The notes below the pieces were generated by a model. It ran no database searches. It was given only the letters and a program-made list of their open reading frames with translations, and was not told where the DNA came from. 64,000 bases of DNA, taken from Phyllobacterium sp. T1293 (GTDB lineage Bacteria; Pseudomonadota; Alphaproteobacteria; Rhizobiales; Rhizobiaceae). The DNA lies in NCBI RefSeq assembly GCF_020731415.2, contig NZ_CP088273.1, positions 811,001 to 875,000 on the forward strand, read 5' to 3'. A program made the translations under genes and the position numbers. Shown here in pieces: positions 9,504 to 18,252 of this stretch. The stretch's first letter is position 1. Each line of letters begins with the position of its first letter.

Positions 9504-9857
9504 TTAGTTGCGCGTGTATCGTGATCTGATCTGCGGGCGGGTGCCCGGGATGACAGGGGCTTTCAGAACCGCCGCTTCGATCTGCTCGCGGCGCAGCTGA
9601 TGTGCCCGTGCTGCATCAATCGTCAGGCGCAGTTCAAAGTTCTTGCGCACGGCCCTGTCTACCGCAAGCTCGGCAAGTCGCTTCACATCCGATACGCCTG
9701 ACGTGAAGATTTGCAGAATGATCAGGGAGATTTCCTGCGAATAGACTTTTGACCGCGGCCCAAGGTCCAGCATGCGAAAAGCTTCGGCATAAGCTTTGCG
9801 CATTGTTGCCAGATCTTGCGGCGAATATATCGGACCCGCTGAATCACAAAAAATCAT
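9504..9857 (-). CDS. Small protein of unknown function
   Basis: A predicted soluble protein of about 117 residues with no signal peptide or membrane helix. It contains an amphipathic, Ala/Arg-rich helical middle (LAELAVDRAVRKNF and AARAHQLRREQIEAAV) and a basic C-terminus. I do not recognise the family. An ATG at 9857 with AGGGG 5 bases upstream is preferred to a GTG at 9872. Several perfect palindromes lie directly upstream (see 9871-9949), which suggests a tightly regulated gene. Confidence 0.65.
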   Translation of the reverse strand: MIFCDSAGPIYSPQDLATMRKAYAEAFRMLDLGPRSKVYSQEISLIILQIFTSGVSDVKRLAELAVDRAVRKNFELRLTIDAARAHQLRREQIEAAVLKAPVIPGTRPQIRSRYTRN

Positions 9858-9870
9858 ATCTGCCCCTGAC

Positions 9871-9949
9871 ACGACATATGTCGTCCGCCGCCACTACCCA
9901 ATCCACCCGCATATAAACTATTTGCAATAGTTTCAGAGGACAACTGAAA
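9871..9949. promoter_or_regulatory. Cluster of three palindromes upstream of the small gene
   Basis: Three perfect dyads follow each other: ACGACATATGTCGT (9871-9884), AAACTATT-TGC-AATAGTTT (9915-9933) and TTTCAG-N7-CTGAAA (9931-9949). They occupy the presumed promoter of the minus-strand gene starting at 9857 and are good candidates for repressor sites. No regulator is encoded adjacent to them. Confidence 0.4.
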
Positions 9950-10024
9950 TTCGTATTACGGCAAAAAAACCCAATATGGATGAATAGTATGCCATCAATA
10001 TGAAAACTTTATTGGCCTAGTGTG

Positions 10025-10657
10025 TCACGAATGTGGGCAGGTCTGCGGTTGTCCATTCAAGCCCTGATGTTTGATCTCGAGCGTTGCCTTTGCCGCCTCA
10101 CCATTTCTGGTGATGGTCACAACATAGATGCTGTCAAAATCATCGCCCTTCCATTTCGGCACGTCTGTTGAAGCGGCGTTGTTGGCTTCCAGAAGGTCGC
10201 TGACAATATTATCGATCTTCTTGTGTTCCCAGGCGACGAGGATACGGGCATTGCGCAGCTTGGAATTGTTCAGAGCTTTGTTGAGGTCCTTGCGATCGGA
10301 AACACCGATGCTCGTATCAACAGGCAGACCGAAGGATATGGCTGTTGGCTCGATTGTTGCAAGCGGACGGATATAGTCGTAATCCACGCCGTCATCTTCC
10401 TTCCGGTCCGATGGATTGGGTGCAAAAATGAAATCGGGCTTGCCCAGCACCTTGGCGATGACTGGCGGAAGGGCGAGAGAGCGATTCAAGCCCTGGCAAC
10501 TCAGCTGTCCCAGTCCTTTTTCCGGCTTTTCGCCGTGCCTGATAAAGGCGATGGTCTGAACACTGCTGCTGCTCCATGCGGGGCTGGATGCGAATGTCAG
10601 GGCGCCTAAGGCCGTCAGAGCTATTGTCGTCATTGTTGCGATTGCTGGTCTTGCCAT
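10025..10657 (-). CDS. Secreted histidine phosphatase family protein
   Basis: A 210-residue protein with a cleavable-looking signal peptide (TTIALTALGALTFASSPAWS, ending near residue 30). The branch-1 histidine phosphatase signature IRHGEKP follows, in which the His is the phosphate acceptor. A second conserved-type segment is ILVAWEHKKI, in which a His lies in the position expected for the second catalytic histidine. The substrate is unknown; exported members act on phosphate esters in the periplasm. It is monocistronic and divergent from the GntR gene at 10956. Confidence 0.82.
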   Translation of the reverse strand: MARPAIATMTTIALTALGALTFASSPAWSSSSVQTIAFIRHGEKPEKGLGQLSCQGLNRSLALPPVIAKVLGKPDFIFAPNPSDRKEDDGVDYDYIRPLATIEPTAISFGLPVDTSIGVSDRKDLNKALNNSKLRNARILVAWEHKKIDNIVSDLLEANNAASTDVPKWKGDDFDSIYVVTITRNGEAAKATLEIKHQGLNGQPQTCPHS

Positions 10658-10860
10658 GATGGGCTCCCTCGTTTGTCACTTCCTATTCCGGCTAACTTGG
10701 AAGAGCTATAGAATTCTTTAAGAGTGAGCTGCGACATATGCATATTTGCTGGTTTCGAATTGATTGCGTTCAATGACGAAGCGTGATGAATGGTCTCCGG
10801 TGAACGTTCAGGGAGAGTCATTGAGCAGTCCGTGCGAACAAATGTGACATTCCAAGATAG

Positions 10861-10928
10861 AAAAGTGCACTTTTGTGTTAAAAACGGCAGCTTAACTATT
10901 GCTAAAAGTGCTTCGATGGGAAAAGTAC
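10861..10928. promoter_or_regulatory. Repeated AAAAGTGC motifs, probable GntR operator region
   Basis: A perfect 14-bp palindrome AAAAGTGCACTTTT at 10861-10874 is followed by two half-site copies in the same orientation, AAAAGTGC at 10904-10911 and AAAAGTAC at 10921-10928. They lie immediately upstream of the GntR gene and in the divergent gap to the phosphatase gene. Autoregulation is the natural inference. Confidence 0.45.
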
Positions 10929-10955
10929 GACTAATATATCAAGAGGCCGCTGAAC

Positions 10956-11861
10956 TTGACCAAACATACACCGCTTCAGTCCCGTATTCGCGATCAGCTG
11001 CAACGCCGGTTCGGTGAGGACCTGCACGTTGGCGACAGGGTCAATGAAGCAGAAATCGCCGATGCGCTTGGAATTTCACGTACACCGGTGCGCAAGGTGT
11101 TGTGGCAGCTGCAAAATGAGGGCGTCGTCAGCTACGAGCAGCATCGCGGCTTTCGCCTGGCAGATGCGACTGTCGATACTCTTGAGGCGGATGGCGAAAG
11201 AGACGAGTTGCTTGATGAGCGCGTCATGCGTGATATGGCCCTCGGCAATCTCAGTTCGGTCATCAGCGAACGCGCATTGATGCAGAAATATGAGGTGCCG
11301 CACGGCATTCTCATGTCGACACTGCGCCGCCTGATGCGCGATCAACTGGTTGAGCCCTCAGTTGGGCATGGCTGGATATTTTCCGATGTCAGTGCCACGG
11401 CGCTGGAGAACGGGTATAATTTCCGCCAGATTCTGGAACCGGCAACGATCCTTGCAGACCCTTATTTCATCGATACCGAGGCGTTTCAGGCGCTTGATCG
11501 CGATCATGCCAATACAATCAGCAATATCGACAAGCTCGATCAGCGACGGCTTTTCGATCTCGATGCAAAATTCCACCGGCTGATTGCGCTCGGTGCCCGG
11601 TCGACTCACCTCGTTGATGCCATAGAGCGCCAGAACAATATTCGCCGGGTGAATGAATATATCGGATTTGTGCGGCTGGACCGGATTCGCGAATCCCTGA
11701 TAGAGCACCGCAATATCATCGCCGCGCTGCTGCGGGGTGAACGTCAGGTAGCGGCGGCGCTGATGCGGCTGCACCTGCAAATCTCAAAAGATGAAACATT
11801 CAAACATATTGATGAGGATTTGGAGAGGGTGCGGGCGGGCGATCTGCATCTGCTCAAGTAG
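10956..11861 (+). CDS. GntR-type regulator with two tandem winged helices and FCD domain
   Basis: A 301-residue protein. A first GntR winged helix (residues 5-68) contains EIADALGISRTPVRKVLWQL. A second segment (about 80-140) with ERALMQKYEVPHGILMSTLR and ending GHGWIFSDV aligns with the same pattern, so the DNA-binding module appears duplicated. A helical FCD-like ligand domain follows (about 150-290), with LDAKFHRLIALGA and EHRNIIAALLRGE. The start is a TTG with AAGAGG 9 bases upstream; a stop lies just above and no ATG is available. The ligand is unknown. Repeated AAAAGTGC motifs upstream suggest autoregulation. Confidence 0.82.
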   Translation: MTKHTPLQSRIRDQLQRRFGEDLHVGDRVNEAEIADALGISRTPVRKVLWQLQNEGVVSYEQHRGFRLADATVDTLEADGERDELLDERVMRDMALGNLSSVISERALMQKYEVPHGILMSTLRRLMRDQLVEPSVGHGWIFSDVSATALENGYNFRQILEPATILADPYFIDTEAFQALDRDHANTISNIDKLDQRRLFDLDAKFHRLIALGARSTHLVDAIERQNNIRRVNEYIGFVRLDRIRESLIEHRNIIAALLRGERQVAAALMRLHLQISKDETFKHIDEDLERVRAGDLHLLK

Positions 11862-11895
11862 GGATAGTTGCGATCAGTTCTGCGGGTGATGGTTG

Positions 11896-12840
11896 TTATG
11901 TCGAACCACCGGCATTCTGCTTGAGCATTCTGAATTTGCTGGAAATCTGCGAAAGCTTGGCGTCCCATTCCGGGTTCGGCACCTGACCTTCAATTGTCCG
12001 GAAAAACACCTGCATCATGCAGGCAATGGCAAAGGGCTCGATGAGAGCCGCCTTGATGGCCCAGGCAAAGATAAGTGCGGCGACCAATCCACCCGACGAC
12101 CAGCCACCGGGAATCCAGTAAACCAGAGCGGCAGCGGGGGCCAGCATCAGGATGAAAACGGCAATCGTCAGGGCATAGACGATAATTGTCAGAAACGCCG
12201 CATTGCGCAGCATCGTGCCGGTATTCTGGCCGTAGAGAACCAGAGCCGTTTGTGCCGCTTGCCATGGGTTGGAACTGCGGGTGCGGATTGTATAGCCAAG
12301 CAGGACTTCGTCAATGAAGCCGACTGCAATACGCAGGAACGCCCGGAGTAACGAGACAAGCTGCTGCAAGCCGGGAATGGGGAGAAAAGACGCGATGCCC
12401 TGCACCAGTCCCGTGATTGTTGTCAGCACGCCCTTGATCAACTGATCGACGACAAAGAGTGTACTTGTCTCGGCAAAGCGGCTGGTCACAACCTCCTTGC
12501 CGTAGTCGATCTGGCCTTTGTTATCAGGCAATGGCCTGCCGTCCAGCAACTCGACAAGCACGGCGATGTGAGCCGCCTTGACGACATAAAGAATGTATTC
12601 GCGCATCAGATAAAGGACGCCTGCCGTCAGGCAGAAACCAGCCAGACCGCCGATGAAGGCGGAACCAGCGCGAAAACTTTCATCACCGAGGCCGCCTATG
12701 CCCCAGCCGATGCCAGCACCGGTTCCGGTAACAAGCACATAGGCGATTGCCATGCCGAAATAGACGGCAATGCGAAGCATAATGAACGGGGCTGTCTGCA
12801 CCATAAGCCCAAGTGAACGCGCGATACTGAAATTCCACAT
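11896..12840 (-). CDS. Conserved polytopic membrane protein of unknown function
   Basis: A 314-residue protein with about six hydrophobic segments: near residues 20-45, 60-85, 130-150, 160-185, 215-240 and 245-270. The polar C-terminus ends near EWDAKLSQISSKFRMLKQNA. A central loop (LVELLDGRPLPDNKGQIDYG) is predicted to be non-membrane. I recognise this only as a conserved alphaproteobacterial inner-membrane protein and make no functional claim. It is convergent with the tandem-helix GntR gene (34-base gap). Confidence 0.75.
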   Translation of the reverse strand: MWNFSIARSLGLMVQTAPFIMLRIAVYFGMAIAYVLVTGTGAGIGWGIGGLGDESFRAGSAFIGGLAGFCLTAGVLYLMREYILYVVKAAHIAVLVELLDGRPLPDNKGQIDYGKEVVTSRFAETSTLFVVDQLIKGVLTTITGLVQGIASFLPIPGLQQLVSLLRAFLRIAVGFIDEVLLGYTIRTRSSNPWQAAQTALVLYGQNTGTMLRNAAFLTIIVYALTIAVFILMLAPAAALVYWIPGGWSSGGLVAALIFAWAIKAALIEPFAIACMMQVFFRTIEGQVPNPEWDAKLSQISSKFRMLKQNAGGST

Positions 12841-12970
12841 ATATTCCTGCCCGATTTTAGAAAATGTCCAATCGCTGGCAACGCAATGATTGGCATTTCG
12901 CGCGACACTCTTCCAGCGGAGATCGAAAGCGCAACTGTCATATGACGGCTGTGCGCATTTGCGGTGGGCA

Positions 12971-12998
12971 TAAAAATGCCGGGCACAAGGCCCGGCAT
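12971..12998 (-). terminator. Rho-independent terminator of the TRAP operon
   Basis: ATGCCGGGC and GCCCGGCAT form a perfect 9-bp stem with a 5-base loop. Read on the minus strand, it is followed by a run of T, and it lies 26 bases after the dctQM stop. Confidence 0.8.
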
Positions 12999-13023
12999 TG
13001 CGTGGTCTTGCTGCGGCTACTGT

Positions 13024-14901
13024 CTAATGCAAAAAGCCCATATAGCGTGGCAATGACAGCGTGATTTCCGGGATAAAGGCAATCAGCAGCAGACAGACGA
13101 ACAGGATCAGCAGATATTTTGCGATTGGCCTGACCGTTGCTTCGAGAGATACCCCGCCTACCGCGCAGCTTGTATAAAGCCCGAGCCCCAATGGTGGCGC
13201 GAACAGGCCAAGCCCCATCGCAACGATTAGCACAATGCCATAATGCAGGGGGTGGATGCCAAAACTCTGCGCCACGGGAATGAGCAACGGGCCGAAGATG
13301 ATCAGCGCCGGAGCGCCTTCAAGCGCCGCACCCATGACGATAAGGATGAGGATTGAGGCAATGATGAATGCCCATGAACCGGCACCATGGCTGAGATTGA
13401 TCATGGCTTCCGCCAGCATGTGCGGAACCTGATCAATGGTCAGTGAGAAGGCGACAGTCTGCGAGGCAGCCACCACGAAGAGGATCATGCCCGCCAGCGT
13501 TGCCGAACGAACAAACAAGGTCACTGTACTGCGCCATGTCAATTCCTTGAAGACAAGGCGTCCGACCAGCAGTGCATAGGCAACAGCAAAGGCGCCGATT
13601 TCGGTGGCTGTGGCAAAGCCGGAACGATAGCCGCCGAAAATGATGACAATAACGCCAAGGCTGACGGCACCGCTCCACAGAAGATTGCTGAGGCTGCGGC
13701 CTGATGTTTCCACCGGGGCGGGCGGTGCCTTCTTGGAGAAGATGATGACCCCAAGAATAAGCGCGCCCGCCATCAGGATTGCCGGGTAGATACCGGCGGC
13801 AAACAGGCCGCCGATGGAGAGGTTGGCGACGTAGCCGAGAATGATGAGGTTGATACAGGGCGGAATGGTTTCGGCCATCACGGCACTGGCGGCCAATAGA
13901 GCCACGCCTTCGGATGGATCATGACCAGAGCGGCGCATGGCCGGGATCATGACGGTGCCGACTGCGGTAACATCCGCAAGTTTCGAGCCTGAAATGCCTG
14001 AAAACAGCACCATGCTGAGAATGGTGACGATGTTGAGTCCGCCCTTGCGTTTGCCGACGCCGCGGCGCAGCAGTTCGATCAGGCGCACCGACATGCCGTT
14101 CACTTCCATGGCAAGACCAGTGAGAACAAAGAACGGGATGGCGAGCAACACAAAATTATCAATGCCGCTGGATGCCTGCTGGGCAAAGACGGCAAAGGGA
14201 ATAAAGCTATCGCCGAAAATGTAGAGCAGGGCACCGACACAGAGCGAAAAGGCGATGGGAATGCCGCTGGACAGGCAAATGGCAAAACCGCCGAGCATCA
14301 GGACCAGCGGGCTAGGCGCAAGTGCGGGCAGGAGCGTGCTCCACAGCGCGACTACGCCAGCGAGAACAAGCAGGCCAGCCAGACCCGCAAGGATATCGGC
14401 CTTGGGATAAACAAGCAGCCGCGCGGCAGTGAAAATCGCCATGCAGAAGCCGCCGACGATAAGCGGATACATGAAGAGGTTTTGCGGCCAGCCGGTTGAT
14501 GTGACCTGCGTGGAGGCGGATTCGCAGTACTGGATAGCGAAAATCGCTACAGCGAGGGTTACTCCAAGTTCAATCCACAACCCGGCTGTTTCGACACGGG
14601 CCGCGTGCTGTGGAGCCAGCTTGTCGCGTAAGATACGGATGCCGACATGGTTGCCTTTGGCGACTGCCGCTGCACCGCCCAGAAAGGCAACGGCGATCAG
14701 CAGCATACGGGCGACTTCATCGGCCCACAAAATGGTATCGTTGAAGATATAGCGCCAAAGGACGGCTGAGATGACCAGCAGGAGATCCGCCGCGAGGGCG
14801 ATGGCGGCAAGAATCTCGACAATGCGCAGGAGAGCGCCGACAAACGGCGCTCCCCGGACAGCTGGTGCGTGGGAGGTGGGCAGTGCAGCCTCGACGGACA
14901 T
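13024..14901 (-). CDS. dctM: TRAP transporter fused small and large permease (DctQM)
   Basis: A 625-residue fused permease. Residues 20-170 form the four-helix DctQ small subunit (RIVEILAAIALAADLLLVIS at the start). After a linker, residues 190-620 form the DctM large subunit with about twelve helices and segments such as GIPIAFSLCVGALLYIFG and FSGISGSKLADVTAVGT. TRAP transporters import organic acids using ion gradients and a periplasmic binding protein. The start has GAGGT 6 bases upstream, and dctP ends 8 bases before it, so the two form an operon read from dctP. The substrate is unknown. Confidence 0.93.
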   Translation of the reverse strand: MSVEAALPTSHAPAVRGAPFVGALLRIVEILAAIALAADLLLVISAVLWRYIFNDTILWADEVARMLLIAVAFLGGAAAVAKGNHVGIRILRDKLAPQHAARVETAGLWIELGVTLAVAIFAIQYCESASTQVTSTGWPQNLFMYPLIVGGFCMAIFTAARLLVYPKADILAGLAGLLVLAGVVALWSTLLPALAPSPLVLMLGGFAICLSSGIPIAFSLCVGALLYIFGDSFIPFAVFAQQASSGIDNFVLLAIPFFVLTGLAMEVNGMSVRLIELLRRGVGKRKGGLNIVTILSMVLFSGISGSKLADVTAVGTVMIPAMRRSGHDPSEGVALLAASAVMAETIPPCINLIILGYVANLSIGGLFAAGIYPAILMAGALILGVIIFSKKAPPAPVETSGRSLSNLLWSGAVSLGVIVIIFGGYRSGFATATEIGAFAVAYALLVGRLVFKELTWRSTVTLFVRSATLAGMILFVVAASQTVAFSLTIDQVPHMLAEAMINLSHGAGSWAFIIASILILIVMGAALEGAPALIIFGPLLIPVAQSFGIHPLHYGIVLIVAMGLGLFAPPLGLGLYTSCAVGGVSLEATVRPIAKYLLILFVCLLLIAFIPEITLSLPRYMGFLH

Positions 14902-14909
14902 GGTTGACC

Positions 14910-15923
14910 TCAGGCCTTGTGGATCGATTCAAGCACTGGCTTGGTGCTTGGATAGGTCGTGGTAAATTCGCTCCAGAGCGGCATGACGAGCTGCTTGAAA
15001 GCCGCACGGTCGACCTCGTGCGTCGTCACGCCATTGCTGCGCAATTTTGCCAATGCGCTGGCCTCGATCTCATTGGCCTTGCTGCGCTGGAAGGTGGATG
15101 CCTCAGCCGCCGCTTCGCGGAAGGCAGGCAGATGTTCCGCCGGTATTTTTGACAGGGCGCGCTTGCCGATGACGATGGTCTGCGGATTGCAGATATGCTG
15201 GGTGAGGGAGATGTGCTTGGCTACCTCATAGCATTTGAGGGCAAGAACGGTGGGAGCATCGTGCTCAAGCCCGTCGATAACGCCTGTCTGTAAGGCAGTA
15301 TAGACTTCGCCGAGCGACATCGGGGTGGGTGACGCGCCCATGGCCTTCAATGTGGCAACGAAATTGGCCACCGGCAGAACGCGGATTTTTTGACCCTTGA
15401 GCAGTTCAGGTGTGTTGGCTGGCTGACGCGCGGTGACATTGCGACCGCCAAGACTATAGGCCCAGCTTACAACCTCGACACCGATCTTGTCGGCAAAAAT
15501 ACCGTTCAGCACCTTGCCCGCATTGCCATCAAGAACAGGACCAGCGGCATCCATCGAATCGAAAAGATAGCCAAGATCAAGCACACCGATCTCGGGTGCC
15601 AGTGTTCCCCAGATCGAGGAGCCAGAGATCATCATATCGACAATGCCGAGCTTGACCTGACCGACAATGTCGGCTTCCTTGCCGAGCTGATTGTCAGGGA
15701 AATATTTGATCTCCACCGCATCGCCAAGTTTGTTCTTCAGGCCGCTTTGAAAGCGGTCATACCAGAGCCAATGCGCGGAATTGGGATCAGCGGGCAGGGA
15801 TGATGACATGCGCAAGGCAATGGGAGCAGCTTCCGCTCGTGTTGCGCGGCCGATAATGGCAAATGTTCCGGCACCAGCAAGGCCAAGGCCAAATGCACGG
15901 CGCGTCAGGCGAATATCCTTCAT
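14910..15923 (-). CDS. dctP: TRAP transporter substrate-binding protein (DctP)
   Basis: About 337 residues. The N-terminus holds a twin-arginine-like signal (LTRRAFGLGLAGAGTFAI), and the mature region follows a typical DctP layout: IALRMSSSLPADPNSAHW, then GKEADIVGQVKLGIVDMMI and the GEVYTALQTGVIDGLEHD element conserved in this family. The ATG at 15923 is chosen because GGAGGAG stands 6 bases upstream; a longer frame to 15974 lacks a ribosome site and a signal peptide at its front. It is the first gene of the TRAP operon and diverges from the GntR gene at 16240, the probable local regulator. Confidence 0.92.
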   Translation of the reverse strand: MKDIRLTRRAFGLGLAGAGTFAIIGRATRAEAAPIALRMSSSLPADPNSAHWLWYDRFQSGLKNKLGDAVEIKYFPDNQLGKEADIVGQVKLGIVDMMISGSSIWGTLAPEIGVLDLGYLFDSMDAAGPVLDGNAGKVLNGIFADKIGVEVVSWAYSLGGRNVTARQPANTPELLKGQKIRVLPVANFVATLKAMGASPTPMSLGEVYTALQTGVIDGLEHDAPTVLALKCYEVAKHISLTQHICNPQTIVIGKRALSKIPAEHLPAFREAAAEASTFQRSKANEIEASALAKLRSNGVTTHEVDRAAFKQLVMPLWSEFTTTYPSTKPVLESIHKA

Positions 15924-16155
15924 AGTATCTCCTCCACGGACCACGCAGGTGATCCTTACTGTTCCAGACGCCACCCCCGGCGTCCCCCGTTTTACCGCTC
16001 TTTATCAGGGCGGCTTGAAAACACGACGGCGGCTCCTCAACCGGATCGGCGTGCTGTTGTTTATGCGCAGGCTTTGCTTGGTTCGGGCGGGATGATGTGC
16101 GAAACAGATATGGGGTGTTCTGGCACCTTATCGTGGTTCGCAAACAGGCCGTCGC

Positions 16156-16195
16156 TTGACCTCAAATGGCGTGGCATATACTAGTATGGTAGTAT
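16156..16195 (+). promoter_or_regulatory. Promoter and operator of the TRAP-associated GntR gene
   Basis: ATACTA-N6-TAGTAT (16178-16195) is a perfect inverted repeat, and its left half overlaps a second palindrome, ATACTAGTAT. A TTGACC (16156-16161) and TATACT (16177-16182) separated by 15 bases could be the -35 and -10 boxes, with the operator covering the -10 region. The site lies between gntR and the divergent dctP operon. Confidence 0.55.
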
Positions 16196-16239
16196 GATAT
16201 GGTAATCGACGCAATGCAAGCGGATGGGAGGAGCTTATT

Positions 16240-16914
16240 TTGACGATTGATCTCAGCCGCGGTGGTTCCACAGCACAACGGCTCGAAAAAGAACTGCTCA
16301 GGGCGATTGTTTCGCTTGAACTATATCCGGGTGTCCGGCTATCGGAGCAGGAGATTGCTGAGCGTTACGGCGTGTCGCGGCAACCGGTGCGTGAAGCCTT
16401 GATTGCACTCAGCAAGCAGCATTTTGTTGAAGTCCTGCCGCAGCGAGGGACGATTGTCGTCAAGATTTCCATTGCGAAAATGCGTGAAGCGCGGTTTCTG
16501 CGTGAGGTGATCGAAAGCGCTGTTGTCCGGCGGGCCTGTGAAGAATTTGATCCGGCAAGCCGTGAGAAGATTGACGAGGCGCTGGAAGCGCAGGCGCGGG
16601 CGGCGGCCCGGTCAGATTCTACCGCGTTTAAAAAGTTTGACGAACAGTTTCACATTGCCCTGGCTGAGGGGGCGGCTTGCCCGATGGCGTGGTCAGTCGT
16701 TGGTAATCTGAAGGCACATATGGACCGCGCCTGCCAGCTCAGCCTGCTCAACACCGCTTCCATGCAGCTTCTCATCGAGCAGCATCAGGCGATCATCGGC
16801 GCGATCGATGCCGGTGATCCCGATGCGGCGGAAGCCGCCATGAATTATCATCTCACCGAGATTCTGCGCGTTCTGCCGGAGATCGAAAAGAACCATCCGG
16901 ATCTGTTTGAATAG
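16240..16914 (+). CDS. GntR/FCD-family regulator of the adjacent TRAP operon
   Basis: A 224-residue protein. The winged helix occupies residues 8-75, with ERYGVSRQPVREALIALSKQ as the typical GntR recognition region. The FCD helical domain follows (about 85-210), with FKKFDEQFHIALAEGA and the metal-binding-type His in EQHQAIIGAIDAGD. The start is a TTG preceded by GGGAGGAG; no in-frame ATG exists upstream. It is divergent from dctP-dctQM and most likely represses that operon until its substrate binds. It converges with the MFS gene, with only 3 bases between the stops. Confidence 0.88.
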   Translation: MTIDLSRGGSTAQRLEKELLRAIVSLELYPGVRLSEQEIAERYGVSRQPVREALIALSKQHFVEVLPQRGTIVVKISIAKMREARFLREVIESAVVRRACEEFDPASREKIDEALEAQARAAARSDSTAFKKFDEQFHIALAEGAACPMAWSVVGNLKAHMDRACQLSLLNTASMQLLIEQHQAIIGAIDAGDPDAAEAAMNYHLTEILRVLPEIEKNHPDLFE

Positions 16915-16917
16915 GTT

Positions 16918-18210
16918 TCAGTGTATGGCGTCGTGTCTGGTGGATTTGAGTTCCCGCCCGAGAAAAAGGACGAGAACAGCCGCTGCGGCAAGACAACAGG
17001 CGAGCACGCCCATGCCGATCTGGAAACTGCCGGTGCTCTGCTTGATCCAGCCAACCAGATAAGGCCCGGCAAAACCGCCAAGATTGCCAACAGAATTGAT
17101 CAGCGCGATGCCGCCAGCGGCTGCGGTTCCCTGCAAAAAGACTGATGGCATGGCCCAGAAGGGTCCAAGGCTCGCATAGATGCCGATGGATGCGAGCCCG
17201 AGACAAAACAGTGCCACCAGATTGGATTGCAGATAGACGCTGCCGACGAAGCCGATGGCGCTGATGGCTGCGGCAATGGCCACATGCCAGACCCGTTCGC
17301 CTGTTTTGTCGCTGTGTCTGCCCCAGAGCAGCATGGCCAAGGCGCTGACAATATAGGGAAGGGCCGTGATGAAGCCGACCTGCGTATTGGAAAAACCCAT
17401 GGCCTTGATCATCTGCGGCAGCCAGAGACCAATGCCATAGAGCCCGATGACAATGCCGAAATAGACGAGGCCAAGCAGCAGCACCCGCCGGTCGACAAGG
17501 GCGGGCCAGAGCCGGTGCTGGGTGCGTCCCGGATTGAGCTGGCGATCCTCTTCGAGCCTTTCCTGCACGATCCGGCGCTCTGTCAGGGTCAGCCACGGGG
17601 CCTGCGCCGGTCCGTTGGGCAAAAGGCGCAGCACGGCAAGGCCGAGCAGGCAGGACGGGAGACCTTCAATGATGAAAAGCCACTGCCAGCCTTTCAGGCC
17701 CCAGACATTGTCGATGCCGATAATCAGGCCTGACAGAGGAGCGCCGACGGCGCTCGCCAGCGGCACGGCAGCCATGAAGAGGCCAATGAATTTTGCCCGC
17801 TGTGCTGAAGGAAACCAGTAGGTGAGATAAAGGATCATGCCGGGGAGAAACCCGGCTTCGGCAACGCCGAGCAGAAAACGCAGGATGAAAAAGCTCCACG
17901 GCCCATGCACGAAGGCCATGGCGGCGGAAACCAGCCCCCATGTGATCATGATGCGGGCGATCCAGAGCCTTGCGCCGACTTTTTCGAGGATGACGTTGCT
18001 GGGCACCTCGAACAGGAAATAGCCGAGGAAGAATATGCCAGCGCCCCAGCCATAGACATATGGAGTCAGGCCCACATCGTCATTCATGGTCAGGGCGGCA
18101 AAGCTGATATTCACGCGGTCGAGAAATGCCACGAGATAGAGCACCATCATGAACGGGATGATGCGCAGACTTATCTTGCGGTATGGATCTACCGTTTCAT
18201 TGAATGACAT
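16918..18210 (-). CDS. MFS transporter of the anion:cation symporter (ACS) type
   Basis: A 430-residue, twelve-helix major facilitator. The first helix region MVLYLVAFLDRVNISFAALT and the following YGWGAGIFFLGYFLFEVPSN are typical of the ACS group, whose members import tartrate, phthalate, glucarate or 4-hydroxyphenylacetate. GGGAGG lies 6 bases before the ATG. Its position next to the TRAP operon and GntR gene suggests an organic-acid substrate, but the exact one is not visible. The gene lies 42 bases downstream of the mscS-like gene on the same strand. Confidence 0.9.
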   Translation of the reverse strand: MSFNETVDPYRKISLRIIPFMMVLYLVAFLDRVNISFAALTMNDDVGLTPYVYGWGAGIFFLGYFLFEVPSNVILEKVGARLWIARIMITWGLVSAAMAFVHGPWSFFILRFLLGVAEAGFLPGMILYLTYWFPSAQRAKFIGLFMAAVPLASAVGAPLSGLIIGIDNVWGLKGWQWLFIIEGLPSCLLGLAVLRLLPNGPAQAPWLTLTERRIVQERLEEDRQLNPGRTQHRLWPALVDRRVLLLGLVYFGIVIGLYGIGLWLPQMIKAMGFSNTQVGFITALPYIVSALAMLLWGRHSDKTGERVWHVAIAAAISAIGFVGSVYLQSNLVALFCLGLASIGIYASLGPFWAMPSVFLQGTAAAGGIALINSVGNLGGFAGPYLVGWIKQSTGSFQIGMGVLACCLAAAAVLVLFLGRELKSTRHDAIH

Positions 18211-18252
18211 ATTTGCCTCCCAGCCCCAATGTCTTGATCTCCTGCTTCGTCG

